From: Mycolicibacterium fortuitum subsp. fortuitum
GTDB taxonomy: Bacteria; Actinomycetota; Actinomycetes; Mycobacteriales; Mycobacteriaceae
Assembly (NCBI RefSeq): GCF_022179545.1
Contig: NZ_AP025518.1
Coordinates: forward strand, 2,728,001-2,792,000
DNA length: 64,000 nucleotides
Direction of reading: 5' to 3'
Made by a program: the position numbers and the translations under genes. A model generated the notes under the pieces. It did not search any database and was not told the DNA's origin. It saw only the letters and a program-made list of their open reading frames with translations. Numbering within the stretch: position 1 is the first letter of the stretch; each line of letters opens with the position of its first letter. Shown in pieces: positions 31,042-39,972 of the stretch.

Positions 31042-33090
31042 ATGAGCGCCGCCCCCAGCCCAGCCCCCGCTGCACCGATCCGGGTCGCGGCCGGGACTAC
31101 CGCCGGCGCGGCGGTGCGCGAGGCGGATCTGCCCAGCCGGGGAACCCCCGACGCGATCGTCGTCGTACGCGACAGCGAGGGGCGCCTGCGCGACCTGTCG
31201 TGGACCCCGGACACCGACGTCGAGGTGACTCCGGTCGCCGCCAACACCGAGGACGGCCGCAGCGTCATCCGGCACTCCTGCGCCCACGTGCTCGCCCAGG
31301 CCGTGCAGGACCTCTTCCCACAGGCCAAGCTGGGAATCGGCCCGCCGATCACCGACGGCTTCTACTACGACTTCGACGTCGCTGAGCCGTTCACCCCGGA
31401 AGACCTGGACAAGCTCGAAAAGCGGATGCAGAAGATCGTCAAGGACGGTCAGCTGTTCTCCCGGCGCGTCTACGACTCCAAGGACCAGGCCCGCGAGGAG
31501 CTCGCCAACGAGCCCTACAAGCTGGAGCTGGTGGACGACAAGTCCGGCGACCCCGACGTGATGGAGGTGGGCGGCGACGAGCTGACCGCCTACGACAACC
31601 TCAACGCCCGCACCAAGGAGCGGGTCTGGGGCGATCTGTGCCGCGGGCCGCACATCCCGACCACCAAGTACATCCCGGCGTTCAAGCTGACCCGCAGCAG
31701 CGCCGCGTATTGGCGGGGTGATCAGAACAACGCCAGCCTGCAGCGCGTCTACGGCACGGCCTGGGAGTCGCAGGAGGCCCTCGACAAGCACCTGGAGCTC
31801 ATCGAGGAGGCGCAGCGCCGCGACCACCGCAAGCTGGGCGTCGAACTGGACCTGTTCAGCTTCCCCGACGAGCTCGGCTCCGGCCTCCCGGTGTTCCACC
31901 CCAAGGGCGGCGTGATCCGTAAGGAGCTGGAGGACTACTCGCGGCGCAAGCACTCCGAGGCCGGCTACGAGTTCGTCAACACCCCGCACATCACCAAGGA
32001 ACACCTGTACATCACCTCGGGCCACCTCGAGTGGTACGCCGACGGCATGTACCCGCCGATGCACATCGACGCGGAGTACAACGACGACGGCAGCGTGCGC
32101 AAACCCGGGCAGGACTACTACCTCAAGCCGATGAACTGCCCCATGCACCACCTGATCTACCGGGCGCGGGGCCGCTCGTACCGCGAACTGCCGTTGCGAC
32201 TCTTCGAATTCGGCTCGGTGTACCGCTACGAGAAGTCCGGTGTGGTGCACGGCCTGACCCGCGTGCGCGGCATGACCCAGGACGACGCGCACATCTACAC
32301 CACGCGCGAACAGATGCGCGACGAGCTGACCTCGCTGCTGCAGTTCGTGCTGGACCTGCTGTCGGACTACGGCCTGGACGACTACTACCTGGAGCTGTCC
32401 ACCAAGGACCCCGACAAGTACGTAGGATCCGACGAGATGTGGGACGAGGCCACCGAGACCCTGCGGTCGGTCGCCGAAGCCTCGGGTCTTGACCTGGTGC
32501 CGGACCCGGGCGGCGCGGCGTTCTACGGTCCCAAGATCTCGGTCCAGGTCAAGGACGCGCTGGGCCGCAACTGGCAGATGTCGACGATCCAGCTGGACTT
32601 CAACATGCCCGACCGCTTCGAGCTGGAGTACACCGCTGCCGACGGGTCACGTCAACGCCCCGTCTTGATCCACCGCGCACTGTTCGGCTCGATCGAACGC
32701 TTCTTCGGGGTGCTCACCGAGCACTATGCGGGCGCGTTCCCGGCCTGGCTGGCGCCGGTGCAGGTGGTCGGCATCCCGGTCGCCGACGCGCACCTCGACT
32801 ACCTGTATGACGTTGCCGCCCAGCTGAAGTCACGCGGCGTGCGGGTGGAGGTGGACGGCAGCGACGACCGGATGGCGAAGAAGATCGTCAACCACACCAA
32901 CCAGAAGGTGCCGTTCATGTTGCTGGCGGGGGACAAGGACATAGAGGCGGGCGCCATCTCCTTCCGCTTCGGTGACCGCACCCAGATCAACGGCGTGCCG
33001 CGTGATGAGGCCGTGGAGGCGATCGTCAAGTGGATCGCCGACCGCAACAACGCGGTGCCGACGGCCGACCTGGTACCGGTGGGCTTGTGA
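31042..33090 (+). CDS. thrS: Threonine-tRNA ligase
   Basis: From the ATG at 31042 (GGAG ribosome site 8 bp ahead) the enzyme has 682 aa: TGS domain, editing domain with [11 protein letters not shown] (HxxxH), class II core with [11 protein letters not shown] (zinc ligand Cys), motif 2 [13 protein letters not shown], motif 3 [11 protein letters not shown] and a C-terminal anticodon-binding domain. The alternative ATG six codons earlier at 31024 adds MVGDSP and lacks a ribosome site. No T-box was seen in the 74-bp gap before it. It heads the PIM-biosynthesis block, as in M. tuberculosis. Confidence 0.97.
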   Translation: MSAAPSPAPAAPIRVAAGTTAGAAVREADLPSRGTPDAIVVVRDSEGRLRDLSWTPDTDVEVTPVAANTEDGRSVIRHSCAHVLAQAVQDLFPQAKLGIGPPITDGFYYDFDVAEPFTPEDLDKLEKRMQKIVKDGQLFSRRVYDSKDQAREELANEPYKLELVDDKSGDPDVMEVGGDELTAYDNLNARTKERVWGDLCRGPHIPTTKYIPAFKLTRSSAAYWRGDQNNASLQRVYGTAWESQEALDKHLELIEEAQRRDHRKLGVELDLFSFPDELGSGLPVFHPKGGVIRKELEDYSRRKHSEAGYEFVNTPHITKEHLYITSGHLEWYADGMYPPMHIDAEYNDDGSVRKPGQDYYLKPMNCPMHHLIYRARGRSYRELPLRLFEFGSVYRYEKSGVVHGLTRVRGMTQDDAHIYTTREQMRDELTSLLQFVLDLLSDYGLDDYYLELSTKDPDKYVGSDEMWDEATETLRSVAEASGLDLVPDPGGAAFYGPKISVQVKDALGRNWQMSTIQLDFNMPDRFELEYTAADGSRQRPVLIHRALFGSIERFFGVLTEHYAGAFPAWLAPVQVVGIPVADAHLDYLYDVAAQLKSRGVRVEVDGSDDRMAKKIVNHTNQKVPFMLLAGDKDIEAGAISFRFGDRTQINGVPRDEAVEAIVKWIADRNNAVPTADLVPVGL

Positions 33091-33128
33091 TGAGCGCTCG
33101 CGCGAAGAACCGACGGGTACGCGAATGA
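33090..33128 (+). CDS. 12-codon micro-ORF bridging thrS and the HIT gene
   Basis: ATG at 33090 overlaps the thrS stop as TGATG. It reads [12 protein letters not shown] and its TGA overlaps the next start as ATGA. A related micro-ORF (MSACAKRRRS) occupies the same kind of junction at 35279. It could couple translation across the junction; expression is not shown. Confidence 0.3.
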   Translation: MSARAKNRRVRE

Positions 33129-33688
33129 CGGGGGACGAGCGGTCGATCACCGATCATGGCGTGGGCGAGCCGGATCGCCTTCAGCGACTGTGGACGCCGC
33201 ACCGGATGAGCTACATCGTGGATGCGGTCAAGGGCGACAACAAGGTCGGCTCGGCCGGCTCGTCGCAGCCGTTCACCGACATTCCCGCGATGTCCGACGA
33301 GGACGGGCTCATGGTGGCCCGCGGTGAACTGGTGTACGCCGTACTCAACCTCTACCCGTACAACCCCGGCCATCTGATGGTGGTGCCGTATCGGCGGGTA
33401 TCGGAACTCGAAGATCTCACAGAGGCCGAGAGCGCCGAGCTGATGGCGTTCACACAGAAGGCGATCCGCGTCATGAAGGCCGTCTCGCGCCCGCACGGTT
33501 TCAACGTCGGCCTGAACCTCGGCACCTCCGCCGGAGGATCGCTGGCCGAGCATCTGCACATGCACGTGGTGCCGCGGTGGGGCGGTGACGCGAACTTCAT
33601 CACGATCATCGGTGGCGCCAAGGTCATTCCGCAGCTGCTGAGCGAGACCCGGGAGCTACTGGCAGCAGAATGGGCCCGGCAGCCGTGA
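33125..33688 (+). CDS. HIT-family Ap4A phosphorylase
   Basis: The 187-aa protein has the histidine triad near residue 149 in EHLHMHVVPRW (HxHxH) with NVGLNLGTSAGGSLAEH just before, and LYPYNPGHLMVVPYRRV earlier. It matches Rv2613c, a mycobacterial HIT protein reported as diadenosine tetraphosphate phosphorylase. Its start is bridged by the micro-ORF from thrS, and its TGA overlaps the GTG of pgsA1, so it belongs to one operon. Confidence 0.92.
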   Translation: MTGDERSITDHGVGEPDRLQRLWTPHRMSYIVDAVKGDNKVGSAGSSQPFTDIPAMSDEDGLMVARGELVYAVLNLYPYNPGHLMVVPYRRVSELEDLTEAESAELMAFTQKAIRVMKAVSRPHGFNVGLNLGTSAGGSLAEHLHMHVVPRWGGDANFITIIGGAKVIPQLLSETRELLAAEWARQP

Positions 33689-34371
33689 GCAACCTCTTTC
33701 TGATGAGTCGGGCGGCCTACGCCAAACTGTCGCGGCCGGTGGCCAAGGCGGCGTTGCGTGCGGGCCTGACCCCCGACATCGTCACGATCGTGGGTACCGC
33801 GGCATCGGTGGTCGGTGCACTCACCTTGTTCCCGGTCGGTGAGTTGTTCGCCGGCACGCTGGTGGTCTGGTTCTTCGTCCTGGCCGACATGCTCGACGGC
33901 GCGATGGCCCGCGAACGCGGCGGAGGCACCCGGTTCGGCGCGGTACTGGATGCGACGTGCGACCGCATCTCCGACGGTGCGGTGTTCGCCGGCCTGCTGT
34001 GGTGGGCGGCATTCGGCCTGGACAACACCTCGCTCGTGGTCGCCACCGTGATCTGCCTGATCACCTCGCAGGTGACCTCCTACATCAAGGCCAGGGCCGA
34101 GGCCAGCGGGCTGTCCGGGGACGGCGGCATCATCGAACGTCCGGAACGCCTGGTCATCGTCCTGGTCGGCGCGGGCTTGTCCGACTTCCCCTTCTTCCCG
34201 TTGCCGTGGGCACTGCCGGTGGCCATGTGGCTGCTGGCCGTGGCCAGCGTCATCACCGTGGCGCAGCGGGTGCACTCGGTCCGCAAGTCGCCCGGCGCCA
34301 TGGACCTCCTGCAACCACTGCAGCCCTCGCAGCCCGACGGCGGCGACACGACGGATCCGGGAGCCTCGTGA
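33685..34371 (+). CDS. pgsA1: Phosphatidylinositol phosphate synthase PgsA1 (CDP-alcohol phosphotransferase)
   Basis: From GTG 33685 (overlap GTGA with the HIT stop) the protein is 228 aa with about six helices. The CDP-alcohol phosphotransferase motif is DMLDGAMARERGGG and TRFGAVLDATCDRISD (D-x2-DG-x2-AR-x8-G-x3-D-x3-D), the active site for transferring the phosphatidyl group from CDP-diacylglycerol to inositol phosphate. Product is the precursor for PIM synthesis by the next genes. Position and motif match Rv2612c. A Pro/Gln-rich tail follows the last helix. Confidence 0.95.
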   Translation: MSNLFLMSRAAYAKLSRPVAKAALRAGLTPDIVTIVGTAASVVGALTLFPVGELFAGTLVVWFFVLADMLDGAMARERGGGTRFGAVLDATCDRISDGAVFAGLLWWAAFGLDNTSLVVATVICLITSQVTSYIKARAEASGLSGDGGIIERPERLVIVLVGAGLSDFPFFPLPWALPVAMWLLAVASVITVAQRVHSVRKSPGAMDLLQPLQPSQPDGGDTTDPGAS

Positions 34372-35279
34372 ACATTCCGCTGTCCGGGCAGGTGACCGAT
34401 CTGGGTTATGCGGCAGGTTGGCAGCTCGTTCGTGCGATGCCGGAAATCGTGGCGCGCAACGTGTTCGACGCGGGCGCGTTCTACGCCTCGCGTGGCGGGG
34501 GTCCGAAACAGTTGCGCAAAAACCTGGCTCGGGTGACCGGAGTTGCCCCGGCGGAGGTGCCGGACGCGCTGATGCGTGCCTCCCTGGCCTCCTATGCCCG
34601 GTACTGGCGTGAGGCGTTCCGGCTGCCGTCGATGGACCTGACCGCGGTGGCCCGGCGCCTCGACGAGGTATTCATCGGAGCGGACAAGCTGCGGGCCGCC
34701 CATGAAGCCGGTCTCGGTGGTGTGCTGGCCCTGCCGCACAGCGGCAACTGGGACATGGCCGGTGTCTGGCTGGCCCAGCAGTTCGGCACCTTCGCCACCG
34801 TTGCCGAGCGGCTCAAACCAGAATCGCTGTACCGGCGTTTCATCGACTATCGCGAGAGTCTCGGCTTCGAGGTGTTCCCGCTGTCCGGTGGCGAGCGCCC
34901 GCCCTTCGAATTGCTCTCGGAACGGTTGCGGGGCAACATGTTCGTCTGCCTGATGGCCGATCGGGACCTCACTCGCAACGGGGTGGAGGTCAAGTTCTTC
35001 GGTGAGCTCACCCGCATGCCCGCCGGTCCGGCGAAGCTGGCCATCGAAACCGGCGCCCCGCTGCATCCGGCTCACGTCCATTACGACGGGGAGGACTGTG
35101 TGGTCGAGGTCTTCGACGCACTCGACACCTCGTCGAAGGACGTCGCCGTGGTGACCCAGGCCCTGGCGAACCGGTTCGAGGCCAACATCGCCGCGCACCC
35201 GGAGGACTGGCACATGCTGCAGCCGCAGTGGCTGGCCGATCTGTCCGACGAACGTCGTGCCCGGTTAGGTACCACCTGA
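34368..35279 (+). CDS. patA: Acyltransferase of PIM synthesis (PatA)
   Basis: GTG at 34368 overlaps the pgsA1 stop by 4 bp; the product has 303 aa. The catalytic HSGNWD (H-x4-D) stands near residue 124 in LALPHSGNWDMAGVW, and MADRDLTRNGVEVKFFG and GPAKLAIETGAPLHPAHV are the LpxL/HtrB-like acyl-chain and acceptor regions. Rv2611c (PatA) acylates the mannose of PIM2 at the inner membrane. It shares an operon with pgsA1 and pimA. Confidence 0.94.
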   Translation: MNIPLSGQVTDLGYAAGWQLVRAMPEIVARNVFDAGAFYASRGGGPKQLRKNLARVTGVAPAEVPDALMRASLASYARYWREAFRLPSMDLTAVARRLDEVFIGADKLRAAHEAGLGGVLALPHSGNWDMAGVWLAQQFGTFATVAERLKPESLYRRFIDYRESLGFEVFPLSGGERPPFELLSERLRGNMFVCLMADRDLTRNGVEVKFFGELTRMPAGPAKLAIETGAPLHPAHVHYDGEDCVVEVFDALDTSSKDVAVVTQALANRFEANIAAHPEDWHMLQPQWLADLSDERRARLGTT

Positions 35280-35311
35280 TGAGCGCTTGCGCCAAGAGGC
35301 GACGGAGCTAG
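35279..35311 (+). CDS. 10-codon micro-ORF bridging patA and pimA
   Basis: ATG 35279 overlaps the patA stop as TGATG, reads MSACAKRRRS and stops at TAG, 2 bp before the pimA start. The nucleotide string TGATGAGCGCTTGCGC almost repeats that at 33088 in the thrS junction. Expression is not shown. Confidence 0.3.
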   Translation: MSACAKRRRS

Positions 35312-35313
35312 CC

Positions 35314-36438
35314 ATGCGTATCGGGATGGTCTGCCCGTATTCGTTCGATGTGCCGGGCGGTGTGCAATCCCATGTGCTGCAACTGGCCGAGGTGATGCGT
35401 GCGGGCGGACACTACGTCAGCGTCCTGGCGCCCTCGTCGCCGCATGTGAAGCTGCCCGATTACGTGGTGTCGGGCGGCAAGGCCGTGCCCATCCCGTACA
35501 ACGGCTCGGTGGCGCGGCTGCGGTTCGGACCGGCCACCCACCGCAAGGTCAAACGGTGGCTCATGCTGGGTGAGTTCGATGTCCTGCATCTGCACGAGCC
35601 CAACGCACCGAGCCTGTCGATGCTGGCGCTGCAGGCCGCCGAAGGGCCGATCGTGGCGACCTTTCACACCTCGACCACGAAGTCGTTGACGCTCAGCGTG
35701 TTTCAGGGAATCCTACGGCCGTTTCACGAGAAGATCGTCGGCCGTATCGCGGTATCGGATCTGGCGCGCCGCTGGCAGATGGAGGCGCTCGGCTCGGACG
35801 CCGTCGAGATCCCCAACGGGGTCGACGTGCCGTCTTTCGCGAATGCCGCCCGGCTCGAAGGCTATCCGCGGCCCGGACGCAGCGTGCTGTTCCTCGGGCG
35901 TTTCGACGAGCCGCGCAAAGGCATGCCGGTGCTGCTGGGCGCGCTGCCGAAACTGGTGCAGCGGTTCGCCGACATCGAGATCCTGATCGTGGGCCGGGGT
36001 GACGAGGACGCGCTGCGTGAGGAGGCCGGTGAACTGGCCGGGCATCTGCGGTTTCTGGGTCAGGTCGACGACGAGGCCAAGGCCTCGGCCATGCGCAGCG
36101 CCGATGTCTACTGCGCGCCGAACCTGGGCGGGGAGAGCTTCGGCATCGTTCTGGTCGAGGCCATGGCGGCCGGGACGCCGGTGGTGGCCAGTGAACTCGA
36201 TGCCTTCAGCCGGGTGCTCGACGGAGGGCAGGCTGGTCGCCTGGTGCCGGTCGGCGATGCCGACGCTCTCGCCGACGCGCTGATCGAGGTGCTCGGCGAC
36301 GACGCGTTGCGCGAGAAGTACATCGATGCGGCCACCCAGCGGGTGGCGCGCTACGACTGGTCGGTGGTGGCCGGCCAGATCATGCGGGTGTACGAGACCG
36401 TGGCCAGCACCGGGGTGAAAGTGCAGGTGAGTGATTGA
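35314..36438 (+). CDS. pimA: Phosphatidylinositol alpha-mannosyltransferase PimA
   Basis: A 374-aa GT-B (GT4) enzyme that adds the first mannose of PIM from GDP-mannose. Visible: MRIGMVCPYSFDVPGGVQSH at the N-terminus (glycine-rich loop), HLHEPNAPSLSM, VLFLGRFDEPRKGM, and the EX7E-type region GGESFGIVLVEAMAAGTPV. The ATG at 35314 is used; the TTG nine codons earlier lies in the micro-ORF region. It follows patA and precedes the Nudix gene by 2 bp, matching Rv2610c. Confidence 0.96.
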   Translation: MRIGMVCPYSFDVPGGVQSHVLQLAEVMRAGGHYVSVLAPSSPHVKLPDYVVSGGKAVPIPYNGSVARLRFGPATHRKVKRWLMLGEFDVLHLHEPNAPSLSMLALQAAEGPIVATFHTSTTKSLTLSVFQGILRPFHEKIVGRIAVSDLARRWQMEALGSDAVEIPNGVDVPSFANAARLEGYPRPGRSVLFLGRFDEPRKGMPVLLGALPKLVQRFADIEILIVGRGDEDALREEAGELAGHLRFLGQVDDEAKASAMRSADVYCAPNLGGESFGIVLVEAMAAGTPVVASELDAFSRVLDGGQAGRLVPVGDADALADALIEVLGDDALREKYIDAATQRVARYDWSVVAGQIMRVYETVASTGVKVQVSD

Positions 36439-36440
36439 CC

Positions 36441-37499
36441 ATGTCCACCTGGATCGTGATCGCGGCGGTGGCACTGCTCGTCCTCGGGCTGCTCGTCGGT
36501 GGGTGGGCCTACCAGACCGCGAACCGGCTCGACCGGCTGCACGTGCGCTACGACCTGTCGTGGCAGGCGCTCGACGGTGCCCTGGCCCGCCGTGCCGTCG
36601 TGGCCCGGGCCGTCGCTGTCGATGCCTACCCGGGCGTTCCCGAGGGCAAACGGCTCGCGAAACTGGCTGATGCCGCCGAGCGGGCCCCACGTCCGGCGCG
36701 TGAGGCCGCCGAGAACGAACTCTCGGCCGCGTTGAGCGCGGTCGACCCGGCAGAGCTGCCGGTGGCGCTGGTGGCCGAGCTCGCCGATGCCGAAGCTCGG
36801 GTGCTGTTGGCCAGGCGCTTTCACAATGACGCCGTGCGTGACACCCTCGCGTTGCGGGAGCGCCCGATGGTGCGGGCCCTGCGGCTGGGTGGAACAGCCG
36901 CATTGCCGACCTATTTCGAGATCGTCGAACGCCCCGACTCTCAGGCCGAGGTGAATCCGGTGAGCCGCCGGACCTCCGCGCGGGTGGTGCTGCTCGACGA
37001 ATCCGGGGCGGTGTTGCTGCTGCGCGGCAGCGACCCCGCGCTCGAGGACCCGGACAAACCCGCACCGCGGTGGTGGTTCACCGTCGGTGGCGCCGTTCGC
37101 CCCGATGAGGATCTGGCGGCCGCGGCGGTGCGTGAACTCGCCGAGGAGACCGGCTTGCAGGCGACACCCGATCAGCTTGTCGGGCCGGTGTGGCGCCGCG
37201 ATGCAGTCATCGATTTCAACGCCTCGGTGATCCGCAGTGAGGAGTTCTTCTTCATCCACCGGACCGCCCGCTTCGAGCCGTCGGCAACGGGGCGCACGAC
37301 GCTGGAACGGCACTACATTCACGGCCACCGTTGGTGCGATGCGACAATGATCGCCGAGTTGGTTGCCGGTGGGGAGGCCGTGTATCCGCTTCAACTGGGT
37401 GAGCTGCTGGCTCAGGCCAACGAACTGGCCGAACAGCCGAGCACGCCGCTGGCGAATACGCGTGGAACCGCGCATCGCGAGCTGCAAGCCATCCGGTAA
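36441..37499 (+). CDS. Membrane-anchored Nudix hydrolase
   Basis: The 352-aa protein starts with a membrane helix (IVIAAVALLVLGLLVGGWAY) and a LemA-like coiled region ANRLDRLHVRYDLSWQALDG. The Nudix box GGAVRPDEDLAAAA with REXXEE in VRELAEETGL stands near residues 213-236 and is complete, so it should hydrolyse a nucleoside diphosphate derivative. Equivalent by place to Rv2609c. Its ATG is 2 bp behind pimA, so the gene is part of the same operon. The substrate is unknown. Confidence 0.9.
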   Translation: MSTWIVIAAVALLVLGLLVGGWAYQTANRLDRLHVRYDLSWQALDGALARRAVVARAVAVDAYPGVPEGKRLAKLADAAERAPRPAREAAENELSAALSAVDPAELPVALVAELADAEARVLLARRFHNDAVRDTLALRERPMVRALRLGGTAALPTYFEIVERPDSQAEVNPVSRRTSARVVLLDESGAVLLLRGSDPALEDPDKPAPRWWFTVGGAVRPDEDLAAAAVRELAEETGLQATPDQLVGPVWRRDAVIDFNASVIRSEEFFFIHRTARFEPSATGRTTLERHYIHGHRWCDATMIAELVAGGEAVYPLQLGELLAQANELAEQPSTPLANTRGTAHRELQAIR

Positions 37500-37563
37500 T
37501 TGCGGATTTAATGGATTTGGCGGCTCTACTAGACTGAATCAGTAGAACTTGGAGGAGATTGCA

Positions 37564-38475
37564 GTGGATACCGCGGCGCAGAACGGTTCGAGTAACCAGA
37601 CCGGGACCGCGCGCGTGAAGCGCGGGATGGCTGAGATGCTCAAGGGTGGCGTGATCATGGATGTCGTCACACCCGAGCAGGCCAAGATCGCCGAGGGCGC
37701 GGGTGCGGTGGCCGTGATGGCCCTGGAGCGGGTGCCCGCAGACATCCGGGCTCAGGGCGGGGTGTCGCGGATGAGTGATCCCGACATGATCGAGGGCATC
37801 ATCGAAGCCGTCACCATCCCCGTCATGGCCAAGGCCCGCATCGGGCACTTCGTCGAGGCGCAAATCCTGCAGTCGTTGGGTGTGGACTACATCGACGAGT
37901 CCGAGGTGCTGACTCCTGCCGACTACGCCAACCACATCGACAAGTGGCGCTTCACCGTGCCGTTCGTGTGCGGGGCGACCAACTTGGGCGAGGCCCTGCG
38001 CCGCATCACCGAGGGCGCGGCGATGATCCGCTCCAAGGGTGAGGCCGGCACCGGCGATGTCTCGAACGCCACCACCCACATGCGCAAGATCGGCGGCGAG
38101 ATCCGCCGGCTGACCTCGATGAGCTCCGATGAGCTGTACGTCGCGGCCAAGGAACTACAGGCCCCATATGAGCTGGTGGCCGAGGTGGCCCGGGCCGGCA
38201 AGCTGCCGGTCACGATGTTCACCGCGGGTGGGATCGCCACCCCGGCCGATGCGGCGATGATGATGCAGCTCGGCGCCGAGGGTGTGTTCGTGGGGTCGGG
38301 CATCTTCAAGTCGGGCAACCCGGCGCAGCGTGCCGCGGCGATCGTGAAGGCCACCACCTTCTACGACGATCCCGACGTGTTGGCAAAGGTGTCGCGCGGT
38401 CTCGGTGAGGCCATGGTCGGTATCAACGTCGAGGAGATCGCCCAGCCGCACCGGCTCGCCGAGCGCGGCTGGTAA
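37564..38475 (+). CDS. pdxS: Pyridoxal 5'-phosphate synthase subunit PdxS
   Basis: From GTG 37564 (GGAGG 8 bp ahead) the product is 303 aa. The TIM-barrel synthase makes PLP from ribose 5-phosphate, glyceraldehyde 3-phosphate and ammonia. [33 protein letters not shown] with the active lysine, [17 protein letters not shown] and [26 protein letters not shown] are conserved. The amidotransferase partner pdxT lies 0.85 kb downstream behind tesB. Confidence 0.97.
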   Translation: MDTAAQNGSSNQTGTARVKRGMAEMLKGGVIMDVVTPEQAKIAEGAGAVAVMALERVPADIRAQGGVSRMSDPDMIEGIIEAVTIPVMAKARIGHFVEAQILQSLGVDYIDESEVLTPADYANHIDKWRFTVPFVCGATNLGEALRRITEGAAMIRSKGEAGTGDVSNATTHMRKIGGEIRRLTSMSSDELYVAAKELQAPYELVAEVARAGKLPVTMFTAGGIATPADAAMMMQLGAEGVFVGSGIFKSGNPAQRAAAIVKATTFYDDPDVLAKVSRGLGEAMVGINVEEIAQPHRLAERGW

Positions 38476-38484
38476 ACACCTTCT

Positions 38485-39333
38485 ATGGCGATTGAAGAGA
38501 TCCTCGATCTGGAACAGCTCGAGGTCAACATCTATCGCGGCGGGGTGTTCAGCCCGGAATCGGGCTTCCTGCAGCGCACCTTCGGCGGTCACGTGGCGGG
38601 CCAATCGCTGGTCTCGGCGGTGCGCACGGTGGATCCCGCGTTCCAGGTGCATTCCCTGCACGGTTACTTCCTGCGTCCGGGCGATGCCAGGGCCCCGTCG
38701 GTGTACATCGTGGAGCGCATTCGTGACGGAGGCTCGTTCTGCACCCGCCGGGTCAGTGCGATCCAGCACGGCGAGACGATCTTCACGATGTCGGCGTCCT
38801 TCCAGACCGACCAGACCGGGATCGAGCACCAGGACGTGATGCCCGAGGCTCCCGGTCCTGACGATCTGCCCGGATTCCGGTCCGGCGGAGCCTTCGACGA
38901 CGCCGGGTTCGCCCAGTTCGCCGAATGGGATGTCAGGATCGTGCCAAGGGACCGCGTCGCACGAATTCCGGGTAAGGCCTCTCAGCAGCAGGTCTGGTTC
39001 CGCCACCGTGACCCACTGCCCGACGATCACGTGCTGCACATCTGCGCCCTGGCCTACATGAGTGATCTGACCCTGCTCGGTTCAGCCCAGGTCAACCACC
39101 TCGACGTGCGCAAGCATCTGATGGTGGCCTCGCTCGACCACGCCATGTGGTTCATGCGGCCGTTCCGCGCCGACGAGTGGTTGCTCTACGACCAGTCCTC
39201 GCCCTCGGCGTGCGGCGGTCGGGCGCTGACCCAGGGCAAGATCTTCAACCGCTACGGCGAGTTGGTGGCGGCGGTGATGCAGGAGGGCCTCACCCGTTAC
39301 CAGCGCAACTTCACGCCCCCGGACGGCTCGTGA
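38485..39333 (+). CDS. tesB: Acyl-CoA thioesterase II (TesB2-like)
   Basis: The 282-aa protein has the double hotdog of Tes[20 protein letters not shown] near residue 33 and [29 protein letters not shown], then the second unit [21 protein letters not shown]. It hydrolyses long-chain acyl-CoA. It sits between pdxS and pdxT as Rv2605c does, its TGA overlapping the GTG of pdxT. A link to PLP synthesis is not evident; the arrangement is conserved. Confidence 0.95.
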   Translation: MAIEEILDLEQLEVNIYRGGVFSPESGFLQRTFGGHVAGQSLVSAVRTVDPAFQVHSLHGYFLRPGDARAPSVYIVERIRDGGSFCTRRVSAIQHGETIFTMSASFQTDQTGIEHQDVMPEAPGPDDLPGFRSGGAFDDAGFAQFAEWDVRIVPRDRVARIPGKASQQQVWFRHRDPLPDDHVLHICALAYMSDLTLLGSAQVNHLDVRKHLMVASLDHAMWFMRPFRADEWLLYDQSSPSACGGRALTQGKIFNRYGELVAAVMQEGLTRYQRNFTPPDGS

Positions 39334-39911
39334 CTCCCCGGGTCGGGGTGCTCGCGCTGCAGGGTGACACTCGCGAGCATCTGGCTGCGTTGCGTGAGGC
39401 GGGCGCCGAAGCGGGCACGGTGCGGCGGCTTTCCGAACTCGATGCGGTCGACGCCCTGGTGATTCCGGGTGGCGAGTCCACCGCGATGAGCCATCTGCTT
39501 CGTGAGTTCGAACTGCTCGAACCGTTGCGGGCGCGGATCGCCGCCGGGTTGCCCTGTTATGGCTCGTGTGCCGGGATGATCCTGCTGGCCAGTGAGATCG
39601 CCGACGCCGGCGCCGAGGGCCGCGCCGCGGTACCGCTCAAGGGTATCGATATGACCGTGCGACGCAACGCTTTTGGTCGGCAGGTCGATTCCTTCGAAGG
39701 CGACATCGACTTCGTGGGCCTCGACACCCCGGTGCATGCGGTGTTCATCCGGGCTCCTTGGGTGGAGCGGGTCGGACCCGATGTCACGGTGCTGGCGAGG
39801 GCGGCCGACCACGTCGTCGCGGTGCGCCAGGGGTCGATGCTGGCGACGTCTTTCCATCCTGAGATGACCGGGGACCGTCGGATCCACAAGCTGTTCGTCG
39901 ATTCGCTCTGA
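39330..39911 (+). CDS. pdxT: Pyridoxal 5'-phosphate synthase glutaminase subunit PdxT
   Basis: GTG 39330 overlaps the tesB stop by 4 bp; 193 aa. The class I glutamine amidotransferase shows GGESTAMS near residue 46, nucleophile Cys in [11 protein letters not shown] near 78 and the His/Glu pair in SFHPEMTGD near 171. It supplies ammonia to PdxS. It ends the conserved block; beyond it starts the accessory insertion before yebC. Confidence 0.97.
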   Translation: MTPRVGVLALQGDTREHLAALREAGAEAGTVRRLSELDAVDALVIPGGESTAMSHLLREFELLEPLRARIAAGLPCYGSCAGMILLASEIADAGAEGRAAVPLKGIDMTVRRNAFGRQVDSFEGDIDFVGLDTPVHAVFIRAPWVERVGPDVTVLARAADHVVAVRQGSMLATSFHPEMTGDRRIHKLFVDSL

Positions 39912-39972
39912 GTCCAGCAAACCCACGGCGCATACATAGCGCAGACAAAGGCGGCACCGACTTAATGGTCGT

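Noticed and set aside
30787..32292. 501-codon minus-strand ORF opposite thrS
   Set aside because: Antisense to threonyl-tRNA synthetase with its full set of motifs; the antisense product is Val/His/Gln-rich without motifs.
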